64,000 bases of DNA from Chitinophagaceae bacterium UBA2791 (GTDB taxonomy: Bacteria; Bacteroidota; Bacteroidia; Chitinophagales; Chitinophagaceae). How positions within the stretch are numbered: position 1 is the first letter of the stretch; the number at the start of each line of letters is the position of its first letter. The stretch lies in the NCBI GenBank assembly GCA_002352105.1, contig DEHV01000005.1, positions 1 to 64,000 of the forward strand, read 5' to 3'. The notes under the pieces were generated by a model that did no database searches, had not been told where the DNA came from, and saw only the letters and a program-made list of their open reading frames with translations. Of the stretch, positions 36,091 to 46,284 are shown in pieces. The position numbers and the translations under genes were made by a program.

Positions 36091-39000
36091 TATTTTATTT
36101 TGTAAGCCTGAATCGAATTATTATTTCTTCCAAACAAAATCAGCTTATCAGAAAGCGAACTGATAAACCTGGTATCGCCCGAAACATTAAATCCTGAAAT
36201 TGCCTGAGGGATATAGGAAAAATTTCCTTTGCCATCGCCGGTAAACGCCATGCCGTAATTAGACTGATTCAATCCAAACTTTACCCGGCTATAACTGATA
36301 TTCCCCCCAAGTAAAAGATCTTTTTTTCCGTCGTTATTAATGTCGGTCAATAAAATGGCAAATACAGGCGAATATTGCGCTTCAATGGGGAGTTCTTTTG
36401 CTTCATAGTAGTTATTCGCAGCGCTCAGGAAGCACATCGTTTGCAGAGTATTTACGGAAAGGTGGGCGGCGCCTTTTAACTGATCGGGAGTAAAAATAGC
36501 GTTGAGTTGCGCATCTGCATAAGATTTGTAATCAGGAAATTTTCGCCTCATGCTGCTTATCTGGTCAAGCAGTTCGTCGCGTGAAACATAAGGATAGGTT
36601 TTACCTTGTATATAAAAACAAAATATAGGATCTACAGAGCCGTTATCATCAAAGTCCTTATAATACAACTCAAGCGGATGCTCATCATCAGCTTTGGATT
36701 GCATATTCAATCCATAATTACCAACAACCAGATCAGGTTTACCATCTCCATTCAGATCATCCACCAGCAATTTATTCCACCACCCGGTATATTCTTTATC
36801 AAAATACTCCGATGTTTTGTCTTCCAGGATGCCTTTATTGTTGATCCATACCTTTACCGGCATCCACTCCCCAACCGTGACCAGATCAGGCTGCCCATCA
36901 TTGTTCATATCACAGAAAACGGCGTCGGTAAACATACCGGCCCGCGCCATTGAAGGCGCAACCGACATTGTTACATCGGAGAAATTTCCTTTGCCATCAT
37001 TTAATAAAATGAAGCTTGCAGGCGGTTCGGGATAACGGCCAGGTCTCGATCTTCCTCCAATAAAAAGATCAGGCGCCCCGTCTCCATTAATATCTCCCAC
37101 GGCCGCGCATCCGACAGCTGTATTCATTAGCGGCAACGCTTTGGAGGCTTTTTCAAAAATGCCTTTGCCATTATTTAAATACAACCGGCTTTGCAAGGAA
37201 GGATCCTCCGGCATGAAATGATCGTAGCCGCCGCTACCTACCAACAAATCCTGATCGCCATCGTTATCAACGTCCAGGAATATCGCAGATACATCCTCAC
37301 AGATCGAATCGGTTGAAATAGATACTTGCCTGCTCCTGCTAAACGAACCGTTGGATGATTGCAGAAATATTTCGGAAGGCTGTCCCGAAGCGCCTCCGAT
37401 AAAAAGATCTTTCTTACCATCGCCATTGACATCGGCCTCAGCGATGCAGGGGCCGCTGTAAGAAAGCGTGTTGATTAATAATGGTTGACGTTTAAAGTCG
37501 TTTACAATATTTTCCCTATGTTTAAATGCTATAGGCGAAGGCGTTGCTTCAACCATTGGGGTATATGCGTCATTTTCAGATTTAAGGGGCGTAGAGGCAT
37601 TTGATTCATAGGCTAAGATCTCCTGGTTAGCCTGTAAATTTATCCATCGCTCTTCTTTTCCGGAAGCCCAGGTTATTTTCAGCGAATCTATTTTTGCCGA
37701 TTCTCCCGTTCCGAATATTAACACCGGCGATACGCTTGACTGAAATCCTTTACTGACAACCTGTTCCTGTACCTGTTGTTGTTCTCCGTGAAAAATATAT
37801 ACCTTGGCCCCAACACCCAACGTATTTCCCTTTTCGCCGCTTAACCTTATTCGCAAATAGTTATGATGACGAAGGCGCTCGGCATTATTTCGATAAACAA
37901 AACAAGGAGCATTGATATTATTTACCACAATGTCCAGGTCGCCGTCATTATCCAGATCGCCATAGGCTGCTCCATTGCTGTTTGAGGATTCACGAAACCC
38001 CCAGTGTTCACTCATATCGGAAAAACGGGCGCCCTGAATATTTTTGAAAATATAATTTTGAACATTAGAAGACGGCATGGATTTAACCAGTTCCAGCAAG
38101 GTATTTTTGGTTACCTTCCCCTGCAGGTCTCTTAATTTATTTCCCATAAATTTCAGAAAATCGAGATTTGTGAAATCCCGGAGAAATCCGTTAGTGACAT
38201 ACAGATCTTTCCATCCGTCGTTATCAAAATCGGCAATTAAGGGAGCCCAACTCCAATCCGTATTGGATACCCCCTGAAGCTGCGCCACTTCGCTGAATGA
38301 GCCGTTTCCATTATTAATATGAAGCATATTAATCATGTACTGAGCATGCAAACCAATCCTAACGCGCATATCAAAAATCTCATAATTATCGCTAGCCAGT
38401 AATAATTTCTGTCGTCGGTTATCCTCAGGCAACATATCCAGCGTAAAAATATCAGCCCACCCGTCATTATTGATGTCAGCCACGTCGTTACCCATCGAAA
38501 AATGAGAGGTTTTAGACAACATGGATCGGATGCTGTCCGTATAAGCGCCGTTTTTATTATTAATATAGAGATAGTCCGGCGCTGAATAATCATTAGAAAC
38601 ATATAAATCCGGCCAGCCGTCATTATTCACATCAGTTACAGAAACGCCGAGATTATAATTTAATCTTGAGTTAAGAAGTCCCGCGGCCTGAGTAACTTCT
38701 TCAAAAAAATTATTAGTATTCCTAAATAATTTAATGCCAGTAAGAGAATCCGGTTGATGTAATAAATAAGTTAGTTTGGCTTCATCCAGATCATTAAAAC
38801 GGATTGGGCTATGATTTAATAATATCATATCCAGATCTCCGTCTTTATCGTAATCAAAAAATGCAGCATGCATACTGAATGCAGGGTCCGCCAATCCATA
38901 CTGTTTTGCTTCTTCTATAAATACAGGATTGCCAACGCTGTCATTACCCTTGTTAATAAAAAGTTCGTTTAACCTAAGCTTTTCCGGAAAATCTCCGGAA

Positions 39001-39425
39001 TAACAAATGTAGATATCCAGGAGGCCGTCGCCATTTACATCGGCCATGGTTGCCCCCGTCTTCCAGCTATCGCGCCCCTGAACGCCCGCTTTTGAAGTGA
39101 TATCTTCAAACCGTAGTCCGCCTTTATTGAGATATAGTTTATTTTCGACCCTGTTTCCTGTAAAAAAAATATCATCCAACCCATCGCCGTTTACATCTCC
39201 GATAGCCACGCCGCCTCCACTATAGCTGTACTCATACTGCAGTGGATTAATGTTTTCTGTTTCAATAATTTCATTATTGAAATGAATATTCGTTTCTCTT
39301 GCATCCATCAAACTAAATAATGCAGGAGGTTGGCGGTCTTTTTCACTCTTGCATGAAACAAAAATTAAAAAGGGGATTACTGCGGTAAAGGAAGCGCTAA
39401 TTAAACAACGAAAACAGGAAAACAT
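36090..39425 (-). CDS. FG-GAP/VCBS repeat and ASPIC/UnbV (CRTAC1-like) lipoprotein
   Basis: The 1111-residue protein has a lipobox near VSC (Cys25). It holds many FG-GAP calcium-binding repeats (DVNGDGLDDIFF, DLDNDGDLDIVV and similar), which form propellers. A central ASPIC/UnbV domain (about residues 520-620) includes GNTLGVGAKVYIF and GFQSSVSPVLIFGTG. A second set of FG-GAP repeats follows. Such proteins are common beside SusCD pairs and probably bind glycan or a partner protein at the surface. It is translationally coupled to the PAP2 gene and 146 nt after susD. Confidence 0.85.
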   Translation of the reverse strand: MFSCFRCLISASFTAVIPFLIFVSCKSEKDRQPPALFSLMDARETNIHFNNEIIETENINPLQYEYSYSGGGVAIGDVNGDGLDDIFFTGNRVENKLYLNKGGLRFEDITSKAGVQGRDSWKTGATMADVNGDGLLDIYICYSGDFPEKLRLNELFINKGNDSVGNPVFIEEAKQYGLADPAFSMHAAFFDYDKDGDLDMILLNHSPIRFNDLDEAKLTYLLHQPDSLTGIKLFRNTNNFFEEVTQAAGLLNSRLNYNLGVSVTDVNNDGWPDLYVSNDYSAPDYLYINNKNGAYTDSIRSMLSKTSHFSMGNDVADINNDGWADIFTLDMLPEDNRRQKLLLASDNYEIFDMRVRIGLHAQYMINMLHINNGNGSFSEVAQLQGVSNTDWSWAPLIADFDNDGWKDLYVTNGFLRDFTNLDFLKFMGNKLRDLQGKVTKNTLLELVKSMPSSNVQNYIFKNIQGARFSDMSEHWGFRESSNSNGAAYGDLDNDGDLDIVVNNINAPCFVYRNNAERLRHHNYLRIRLSGEKGNTLGVGAKVYIFHGEQQQVQEQVVSKGFQSSVSPVLIFGTGESAKIDSLKITWASGKEERWINLQANQEILAYESNASTPLKSENDAYTPMVEATPSPIAFKHRENIVNDFKRQPLLINTLSYSGPCIAEADVNGDGKKDLFIGGASGQPSEIFLQSSNGSFSRSRQVSISTDSICEDVSAIFLDVDNDGDQDLLVGSGGYDHFMPEDPSLQSRLYLNNGKGIFEKASKALPLMNTAVGCAAVGDINGDGAPDLFIGGRSRPGRYPEPPASFILLNDGKGNFSDVTMSVAPSMARAGMFTDAVFCDMNNDGQPDLVTVGEWMPVKVWINNKGILEDKTSEYFDKEYTGWWNKLLVDDLNGDGKPDLVVGNYGLNMQSKADDEHPLELYYKDFDDNGSVDPIFCFYIQGKTYPYVSRDELLDQISSMRRKFPDYKSYADAQLNAIFTPDQLKGAAHLSVNTLQTMCFLSAANNYYEAKELPIEAQYSPVFAILLTDINNDGKKDLLLGGNISYSRVKFGLNQSNYGMAFTGDGKGNFSYIPQAISGFNVSGDTRFISSLSDKLILFGRNNNSIQAYKIK

Positions 39426-39571
39426 AGATACTCATTTAATAAACCGGGAGATGTTTCATTCCCGCTGAAATGGATTCTCCAACGGGAATGAAACATAGGC
39501 CTGGCTATAGTTAACTGAACTTTAAATATAAAAATGCGCTATTTAAAAGGTAGGTCGTTTGCCTGTCAAAA

Positions 39572-41224
39572 CTAGTTATAACCGGGATTTTGTTTTAAGT
39601 TCGAGTTGGTGTTCATCTCCCGCAAAGGGATCGGGCCGAGGTCGGTATGCGTCTGGCCGGTAGCCTTGAAAGAAAGACGCGACCTGGTATTGTACACCCC
39701 GAAACGGATCATATCCGTGCGCCGGTGCGCTTCCCCCGCAAATTCCCAACCCAGCTCATCCAGGAATCTTCCATACAATATCGGTTCCGTTTCATGAGTA
39801 GTGCCATAGTATGGACTGCCGGGATAAGTGTCTCTCAGTCCATAGTCATAAGTACTGGTTTCCAATAATTGCTCATCGGTAACGGTTGCCTTGGCAGGGT
39901 CGTCAAAATTCCGCATCCTTACTTCGGTCACCAGCGCGCCGGCGCCCGGACGACCCAAACGCATTAACGACTCCGCCTTCATCATCAGGATCTCGGCATA
40001 ACGCGCCATCGGCGCATCGTTCTCCATATACCCCGGATGCTCGCCCTTGGCTACTTCGTATTTGATAGGCCTGTAGCCATGCATATCTTCGCTATGGGTG
40101 ATAGAAGGAACTGTATTCACAATATTAAATGGTTTGCCCACGGAATCTCCCCTCGATACATATATCGTTTCTCCGGAGCTTGATATTAACTGCCCCCGGA
40201 GCCAGGCTCCGCCGGTAAGCCGTTTGTCGTCCGGATCGTAGGTATCGATGAACTGGGGGATAGCCACCAATCCGCCCCAACCGGGAACCTGCAGGTCGTA
40301 CACCTGCTGAGCTTCGGCAGGAAGCGCATAAATATGTACGTTACTCCTGAATCCATACTTCTGTCCTCCATATGGAATCATCCAAATGTTTTCAACAGAA
40401 TTTTCATTTTGTAATTTAAAACAATTCGCTTGTATGGGCTCCAGGGAAAACAATGTGGAATTGATGATAGCATCGCATGCTGCGATACATTTTTCCCATT
40501 CAGGAGTTCCTGCCCAAACCTCTGCATTCAAATATATCTTAGCAAGAAGCGCATTGGCGGACCATTTGTTGTTGAAACGGCCGTAAGTGGTGGTATTACG
40601 CTCGTCGCTCAGATTAGGCAATGATTCCGTGATTTCCTTAACCATAAAATTGAATACTTCCAACCTGGTATTCTGCTCAGGCAAAAAACCTGCGGGCACA
40701 TCGTACCGGTCTACAATAGGAACATTTCCGAACACATCGCACAATACGTAGTAGTAAGACGCCCGCAACGTTCTCAGTTCGCTGACCAACACAACCTTGG
40801 CGTCGTCCTCCAGGGGTATCTCGCCGGATTCTATCTGGAAAAGCACCCGGTTACAGTTAGTAACGCCTTCGAATGCCGTTCTCCATATATCGGCAAAGGC
40901 CGCTTCATCGGTTTTCCAGGTATGAAAATGCGCAAATGTGTGTATTTCCTCGCAAAAGCTCATGTTTGCCTTACATGCCTTTAGAAAAGCATCTGTAGTT
41001 TCTTCCTGAATCGTCCAGTATGTCCGGTTCAGATTAAGCACCGCTCTCCAGGATCCGTAGCTGGTGCCTAATAAAGCGGCAACATCATCGGAAGTCGGTA
41101 TAAATTGTTCCGCTACAATATCGGTATAGCTTTTGTCTTTAAGTTTCGTGCACCCTGTTATAAGAGTGAAACAAATTATAGTCGGCAATAATATATTAAT
41201 AGACCTTTTTTTCATACTTGTCAT
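39572..41224 (-). CDS. SusD/RagB-type glycan-binding lipoprotein, locus 2
   Basis: The 550-residue protein has a lipobox in ITGC. It shows the SusD pattern: N-terminal helical SYGSWRAVLNLNRTYW, TPR-like helices with LRTLRASYYYVLCDVFGNVPIV, and a C-terminal block ending in LDELGWEFAGEAHRRTDMIRF then LGPIPLREMN. It is not closely related to the SusD proteins of loci 1 and 3. It starts 4 nt after the susC stop, so the two are cotranslated. It would be the surface lid of the transporter. Confidence 0.9.
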   Translation of the reverse strand: MTSMKKRSINILLPTIICFTLITGCTKLKDKSYTDIVAEQFIPTSDDVAALLGTSYGSWRAVLNLNRTYWTIQEETTDAFLKACKANMSFCEEIHTFAHFHTWKTDEAAFADIWRTAFEGVTNCNRVLFQIESGEIPLEDDAKVVLVSELRTLRASYYYVLCDVFGNVPIVDRYDVPAGFLPEQNTRLEVFNFMVKEITESLPNLSDERNTTTYGRFNNKWSANALLAKIYLNAEVWAGTPEWEKCIAACDAIINSTLFSLEPIQANCFKLQNENSVENIWMIPYGGQKYGFRSNVHIYALPAEAQQVYDLQVPGWGGLVAIPQFIDTYDPDDKRLTGGAWLRGQLISSSGETIYVSRGDSVGKPFNIVNTVPSITHSEDMHGYRPIKYEVAKGEHPGYMENDAPMARYAEILMMKAESLMRLGRPGAGALVTEVRMRNFDDPAKATVTDEQLLETSTYDYGLRDTYPGSPYYGTTHETEPILYGRFLDELGWEFAGEAHRRTDMIRFGVYNTRSRLSFKATGQTHTDLGPIPLREMNTNSNLKQNPGYN

Positions 41225-41228
41225 TTTA

Positions 41229-44200
41229 TCAATTAAAAGTTATGTTCCATCCAATAGAATAAACCCTCGTGGAAGGGTACTTGTTACCAGAGTCATTCCC
41301 TGGAGAGAGGCCAAGCAGAGGCACTTCAGGATCCATTCCCTTATACTTTGTAATGATAATGCCGTTTAGTACTGATACATACACGCGGGAAGCGCTGACA
41401 TGTTTTAACTTTTTAATACTATACCCGATGGAAATATTATCAATTTTCACAAAATCGCCGCTCTCAAGATAATAGCTGTTGTACTCAGGAGATGTTCCGC
41501 TATTCAAAACGGCTTTTCCGAAAATTTTATCATAAGCAGAACGCATCTGATTAAAACCTAATCGCACATTCGGGTTTTCAGTAGCCATGCGTTGATAATT
41601 CAACACCTTGGCGCCAAAAGCGCCGCGCATGTTTATGAATAGATCAAGGTTGCCATAACGGAGCGTATTGTTCCAGCTGGCAAAATATTTAGGCAATCCA
41701 TTACCCAGGATCTTTTTATTTGTTTCCAGCCTTTCCTCGGTAGGCTTGCCTTCGGCATCTTCAAAAATCCATTTCCCATCTTCAGTAATGTCCAGAACCT
41801 TATGGCCATAAAAATTGCCAATGGCTTTGCCCACTTCCACCCGGTGCGTGTAAGTCTCCCTGTTCAGGGAACCTGGCTGGCCTCCTGTATTAAACCATTC
41901 CTGCGTAGCCTGGTAAAGATCATTGGAGATGGAAGCCAGCTTATTGGAATTTGTAGAAAACGTTACCGATGAATTCCAGGTAAAATTTTTGCTTTGAACC
42001 GGCGTTCCCGAAAGCAGTATTTCCAATCCGCTGTTTTTCATTACGCCCACATTTGCGGTAGTAATCCCATAAGCATTAGGAGGCGCAGGAACCGAATAAT
42101 CATACAATAGCCCATCGGTAATACGGCGATAGTAATCAATGCTTCCGCTAAGTCTTCCATTCAGGATGCCAAAATCCAAACCAATATTCGTTTCCTTTTT
42201 TTCTTCCCATCGCAAATAAGGATTGGCATTCCTGGTCGGCGACAATGCCTGTAACCACTGCCCATCATAAAATACTCCATTCTGATGAGCAGCCGCGCTC
42301 TGGTAACCTAATAATGCCATTCCGAGAAAATAAGGACTCGGAGCTGTGCCGGTTACGCCATACCCGGCTCTTAATTTCAACTCGTTAAACCCCGAACCGC
42401 TCATGAATTCTTCCTCGCTGATCCTCCAACCCGCGGAAATAGAGGGAAAAGTGCCCCAGGGGTCTTTTGTGCCCACTAATTTTGAGCTAGCCTCATGGCG
42501 GAGGCTCGCCATTAACAGGTACTTATCTTTATAATTATAATTTATCCTTCCAAAAAAGCCAATCAGGTTTGATTCATATTTATAACTACTCATCATACCG
42601 GCTTGTCCATTAACCGATTCCTGGCCTAAGCCAATATTATCCAGGTAAGAAAAATTACCCGCAGGGAAATCCCAGTTCTGGAGCGTAGTTGATTCAGTAA
42701 GATTATCCTGGTAGCTATAGCCAACAAGGGCTGTGATCTTATGCGCATCAAACGATTTTGTATAATCGGCAGTTAACTCCAATAGATTACTGGTATTCTT
42801 TCCAAATGATTTTCTGGCAAAACCATTTTTGTTATCTCTGGTATTGGAAATATGTTGTTTTGTATGCCCCAGGCCGCTTTGATTATCAGACAAACCTCTA
42901 AAACCCAATGCTTTTAAATTCAGGTTGTCAACGGGTTCCCAGGACACGCTTCCGCTAACCCGTGTCGATACCGCTTTAGAGCCGCCAAAACTCTCATATA
43001 TCAACCCGAGCGGATTAATATAAGCGAGCAGGTTCATATTTTCATTCCAGCTGCCATCCTCATTCTTTATTGGCGCTGTCGGATTCCGGGTTAAGGCCTG
43101 ATTGAAAAGTCCGGCGGGGGGAGAATCTCCCACTCCTACGTTGCCGGTTTGACCAAAATCAACGCCGGTATTGTCCTCGTTAACGAGGACTCCTACATTT
43201 ATTTTCAATCTGTCGTTAAACATATTGTGGTTTAATCCAAGTCGCGCGTTGATGGTCTGAAAGTCCGACTGAAGCACCACTCCTTGCAGATTTCTATAGT
43301 TAACAGATCCAAAATAATTGGTTTTCGAACTCCCTCCGCTCACGGATAAATTATGGTTGTGGCTGATCGGCATTTGCCTGCTGATCTCTTTCACCCAATC
43401 CGTACTGCCGCCCATATCCTGGAACCCAACGCCTTCGCTGATCTTTTGCCGGTATTCCGAAGCGGTAAGCATTTTGGGCAGGCGGATAAACTCCTGCGTA
43501 CTGATATAACCATCATAACCAATAACAGGTGTTACTGAACCTTTCGCCTTCCTGGTATTTATAATTATCACGCCATTGGTTCCCCTGGTTCCATAAATGG
43601 CGGCTGCTGATCCGTCTTTCAGCACATCAATACTTTCGATATCATTGGGCGGCACCGTTGCCAGATCGCCGGGGATACCATCAATCAACACCAATGGCTG
43701 AGTGCTTGAAAGCAAGGTAGCCACGCCTCTTAATAAGATCTGGGAAGGAGCCGTTGGGTCGCCGCTCACATTATTAACAGCCAAGCCGGCAACCTTACCC
43801 TGCAACAACTGACCCACGTCCTTTACAGAACCCTGAACAAAATCCTTTGCTTTTACGCTGGCCGCAGCGCTGGTGACCTCTAATTTCCTCTGGGATCCAT
43901 ACCCGATAACCACTACCTCGTCTGCAATAAGCGCTTCCTCCCTCGTTAACGTAAGATTGCCTAAAGACAGCGGCGAATCGCCGGAAACAACAATAGCCCT
44001 GCTGATCGTTTCAAATCCAATGAAAGATATCTCCAGGGTATATCTGCCTTCGGGAACATTCAACAAGGTAAACTCGCCTCTTGCATTGGTAGTGGTTCCC
44101 CTATTGCCTGGCAGAAGTTTCACCGATGCGCCTTCCACGGGATTACCCGTATCATCCCGCAGAGCGCCGCTAACCGTTTGCGGCGGCGCAACCGCTATAT

Positions 44201-44618
44201 CGTCAACAGCCGGATTCGTTGTTTTCTTCCTGATGATAACGATCGTCTTGTCCTCAATAGAAAATGAAAGGGGCTGATTCCTCAAAGCCTGCCGTAAAAA
44301 ATCCTCCAGGTAAACATTTCTGGCGGAAATAGTGACCGGCGTCGCATCGCGAAGCGCGGTCGCATCATAAAAAAATACGTACCCCGTCTGGTTCTTGACA
44401 ACATTGAATATTTTTTTGAGAGAAACTTCTTTTCCCGAAAAACTGACAGTTTGCGTTAAACCTGCCGCCCCGAGATTCATAAAAGCTATCGTTAAAAGAA
44501 AAGTCAGCTTCATGGCTAACAGCGTTTTGGATGATAACAAGGGCCGGAGAAGATGGCGGCCCGGACAATAATCTCCATTTGCCAGGTCTCCGGCAAATAA
44601 AAGAGCTTTAATTTGCAT
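41229..44618 (-). CDS. SusC/RagA-type TonB-dependent transporter with STN domain, locus 2
   Basis: The 1129-residue protein has a signal segment (MKLTFLLTIAFMNLGAAG) about 36 residues in, an STN domain (about 58-115), a carboxypeptidase-like repeat, a TonB plug (ILLRGVATLL, GTRGTNGVIIINTRK) and a barrel ending WNITFN. The outer start at 44618 is kept for the same reason as in locus 1: the conserved leader stands 16 nt upstream and KTLLAMKLT matches the other gene. The STN domain implies signalling through FecR to the ECF factor of the same locus. Confidence 0.9.
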   Translation of the reverse strand: MQIKALLFAGDLANGDYCPGRHLLRPLLSSKTLLAMKLTFLLTIAFMNLGAAGLTQTVSFSGKEVSLKKIFNVVKNQTGYVFFYDATALRDATPVTISARNVYLEDFLRQALRNQPLSFSIEDKTIVIIRKKTTNPAVDDIAVAPPQTVSGALRDDTGNPVEGASVKLLPGNRGTTTNARGEFTLLNVPEGRYTLEISFIGFETISRAIVVSGDSPLSLGNLTLTREEALIADEVVVIGYGSQRKLEVTSAAASVKAKDFVQGSVKDVGQLLQGKVAGLAVNNVSGDPTAPSQILLRGVATLLSSTQPLVLIDGIPGDLATVPPNDIESIDVLKDGSAAAIYGTRGTNGVIIINTRKAKGSVTPVIGYDGYISTQEFIRLPKMLTASEYRQKISEGVGFQDMGGSTDWVKEISRQMPISHNHNLSVSGGSSKTNYFGSVNYRNLQGVVLQSDFQTINARLGLNHNMFNDRLKINVGVLVNEDNTGVDFGQTGNVGVGDSPPAGLFNQALTRNPTAPIKNEDGSWNENMNLLAYINPLGLIYESFGGSKAVSTRVSGSVSWEPVDNLNLKALGFRGLSDNQSGLGHTKQHISNTRDNKNGFARKSFGKNTSNLLELTADYTKSFDAHKITALVGYSYQDNLTESTTLQNWDFPAGNFSYLDNIGLGQESVNGQAGMMSSYKYESNLIGFFGRINYNYKDKYLLMASLRHEASSKLVGTKDPWGTFPSISAGWRISEEEFMSGSGFNELKLRAGYGVTGTAPSPYFLGMALLGYQSAAAHQNGVFYDGQWLQALSPTRNANPYLRWEEKKETNIGLDFGILNGRLSGSIDYYRRITDGLLYDYSVPAPPNAYGITTANVGVMKNSGLEILLSGTPVQSKNFTWNSSVTFSTNSNKLASISNDLYQATQEWFNTGGQPGSLNRETYTHRVEVGKAIGNFYGHKVLDITEDGKWIFEDAEGKPTEERLETNKKILGNGLPKYFASWNNTLRYGNLDLFINMRGAFGAKVLNYQRMATENPNVRLGFNQMRSAYDKIFGKAVLNSGTSPEYNSYYLESGDFVKIDNISIGYSIKKLKHVSASRVYVSVLNGIIITKYKGMDPEVPLLGLSPGNDSGNKYPSTRVYSIGWNITFN

Positions 44619-44630
44619 ACTTTTACAGTG

Positions 44631-44677
44631 TTTGGTTAATGAATAAACAGTTCGTCAATTTGTTTTGCAGATTAACC
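44631..44677. promoter_or_regulatory. Conserved susC leader element and antisense promoter candidate, locus 2
   Basis: GGTTAA (44634-44639) and TTAACC (44672-44677) repeat the layout of locus 1. On the plus strand TTTG (44631-44634), 20 nt and TCAATTTG (44655-44662) form a promoter one base off consensus, pointing toward the antisense terminator at 44685. Confidence 0.45.
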
Positions 44678-44719
44678 TTACTACACCGTTCTGGCTGCTA
44701 CCAGGGCGGTTTTTGTTTA
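44669..44719 (+). ncRNA. Candidate cis-antisense RNA over the susC leader, locus 2
   Basis: A plus-strand promoter candidate (44631-44662) would start an RNA near 44669. It would end at a stem ACCGTTCTGG-ctgcta-CCAGGGCGGT (44685-44710, two G-U pairs) followed by TTTTGTTT. That is about 50 nt, antisense to the start region of the susC mRNA. Antisense small RNAs near susC (DonS type) are known in Bacteroides. Both ends are predicted by eye, so the extent is uncertain. Confidence 0.4.
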
Positions 44720-44873
44720 TACAAGGCCTGCTAAACGTTATTCGATTAATGTTAAATACGCTTTTTATACCATAGGCGTTCTGATATTTATTGTGATTTG
44801 ATATTGTCGTCTTTACTGAGTTGCGATCGGTTTTTACAACGGCCCTCTTTGCATTTGCAGCGCCCGCGCTTTA

Positions 44874-46187
44874 TTACATTACGATCAACTTCTTACCCTC
44901 AAGCCGGAAGTTCACTTCCATCTTTCCCAATATGCTTAGCACCTGCGTAAGGCTGAGGTTTTTCTGGATCTCCCCCTGGAACTCGCGCACAGGGATCCTG
45001 CCATTGTAAACCACGTCCACATCATACCATCTCGCTAACTGACGCATAACAGTTTGGATATTCGCATTGGAAAAATAAAACAACCCGTTCTTCCACGCCA
45101 TCGCCTCTTCCAGGTTGGCATTCTTCAGGATTTTTATTCCCGCCTGATCATTTACCTGCGACTGCTCTCCCGGTTTTAATACCCCTGACGCCCCTCCGCG
45201 CGATACTTTGACGCTGCCTTCCAGCAAGGTTGTTTTTATATGCGATTCATCGCCGTATGCATTGATATTAAAATGCGTCCCGAGTACTTCAACCGTCATG
45301 TCATTTACCCTTACCTTAAAAGGACGACTGGTTCTATGCGTTGCCGGGTCTGTCATGTTCACCACTTCAAAATATGCTTCGCCGGTAATGCTTACCGTTC
45401 TTTCCTTTTCGATAAATACCGCCGGGTAGGTTATGGAAGATTCCGAATTCAGCCAAACCCTGGTGCCATCGGGCAGCATTAACTTGTATTGACCGCCTCT
45501 CGGCGTTCTCATAGTATTGTACATTGGCTTATCGGCGGCAACCCCATTTACGTTATACCGCAGCTGCCCATCGGCAAGTTTCACGACCTGGGTATTGCCC
45601 TGCCAGGCGAGTTGACCGCTCGAGGCGCTATCCAATACGATCGAAGAGCCGTCGGCCAGGGTCAGAATTGCCTTGTCGGAACCCGGGGCCACATCTTCCC
45701 GCACAGGAGGAGCCTGAGTTTCCGCAATAATAACAACAGGATCGTCCTGTTTCATATTCCATATATAAACGCCAATGCCCATCAGTAAAACAACCGCTGC
45801 CGAATAACGAAACCAGCGTGTTTTCATAAAATGCACGCGATGCGCAACCCTGGCATTTCCGGCATCGTGGTCCGCATCCTGCATCTCCCCGGTTGAATAG
45901 GCATGGTCTGCCTGCGCAGCCCCGGGATTTATATTGCCCGTTAAAGAGGCAGAGGCTTTCTCCTGTATATAACGCTCCAGGCGCTGACGGCTTTTAAGGC
46001 TATCATACCGGGAAAACCTGCTCAGTTCCCGCGCCGCCCATTCATCGTTCATCAGCTGCTCCAGCAATGCGCGGTTCCCGGGGCTTTCCCGGGCCCACTG
46101 CTCAAGCGCGGCTTCTTCCTCCATGCTCAATTGATCTTTCCATTTCTTTTCAATCAATTCACTGATATAAAGCGGCCTGTTTGACAT
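44874..46187 (-). CDS. FecR-family anti-sigma factor, locus 2
   Basis: The 437-residue protein has a cytoplasmic part (about 1-125), a membrane segment at about 126-144 (WFRYSAAVVLLMGIGVYIW), a FecR domain (LTLADGSS, LNSESSITYP, GEAYFEV) and a DUF4974 domain at the end. It is larger than the locus 1 protein because of an extra linker with His and Asp near residues 90-120. It would hold the ECF factor until the SusC STN domain signals. It lies 97 nt after the sigma gene. Confidence 0.9.
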   Translation of the reverse strand: MSNRPLYISELIEKKWKDQLSMEEEAALEQWARESPGNRALLEQLMNDEWAARELSRFSRYDSLKSRQRLERYIQEKASASLTGNINPGAAQADHAYSTGEMQDADHDAGNARVAHRVHFMKTRWFRYSAAVVLLMGIGVYIWNMKQDDPVVIIAETQAPPVREDVAPGSDKAILTLADGSSIVLDSASSGQLAWQGNTQVVKLADGQLRYNVNGVAADKPMYNTMRTPRGGQYKLMLPDGTRVWLNSESSITYPAVFIEKERTVSITGEAYFEVVNMTDPATHRTSRPFKVRVNDMTVEVLGTHFNINAYGDESHIKTTLLEGSVKVSRGGASGVLKPGEQSQVNDQAGIKILKNANLEEAMAWKNGLFYFSNANIQTVMRQLARWYDVDVVYNGRIPVREFQGEIQKNLSLTQVLSILGKMEVNFRLEGKKLIVM

Positions 46188-46284
46188 GTGTAAAAATTAA
46201 ACATGATAAATTCATCCTCCGAAGAATGAGCGCTTAATTAAAACGAACAGCGTTTCGTTTTGTACCCGGAAAATGTTCTTTTTT

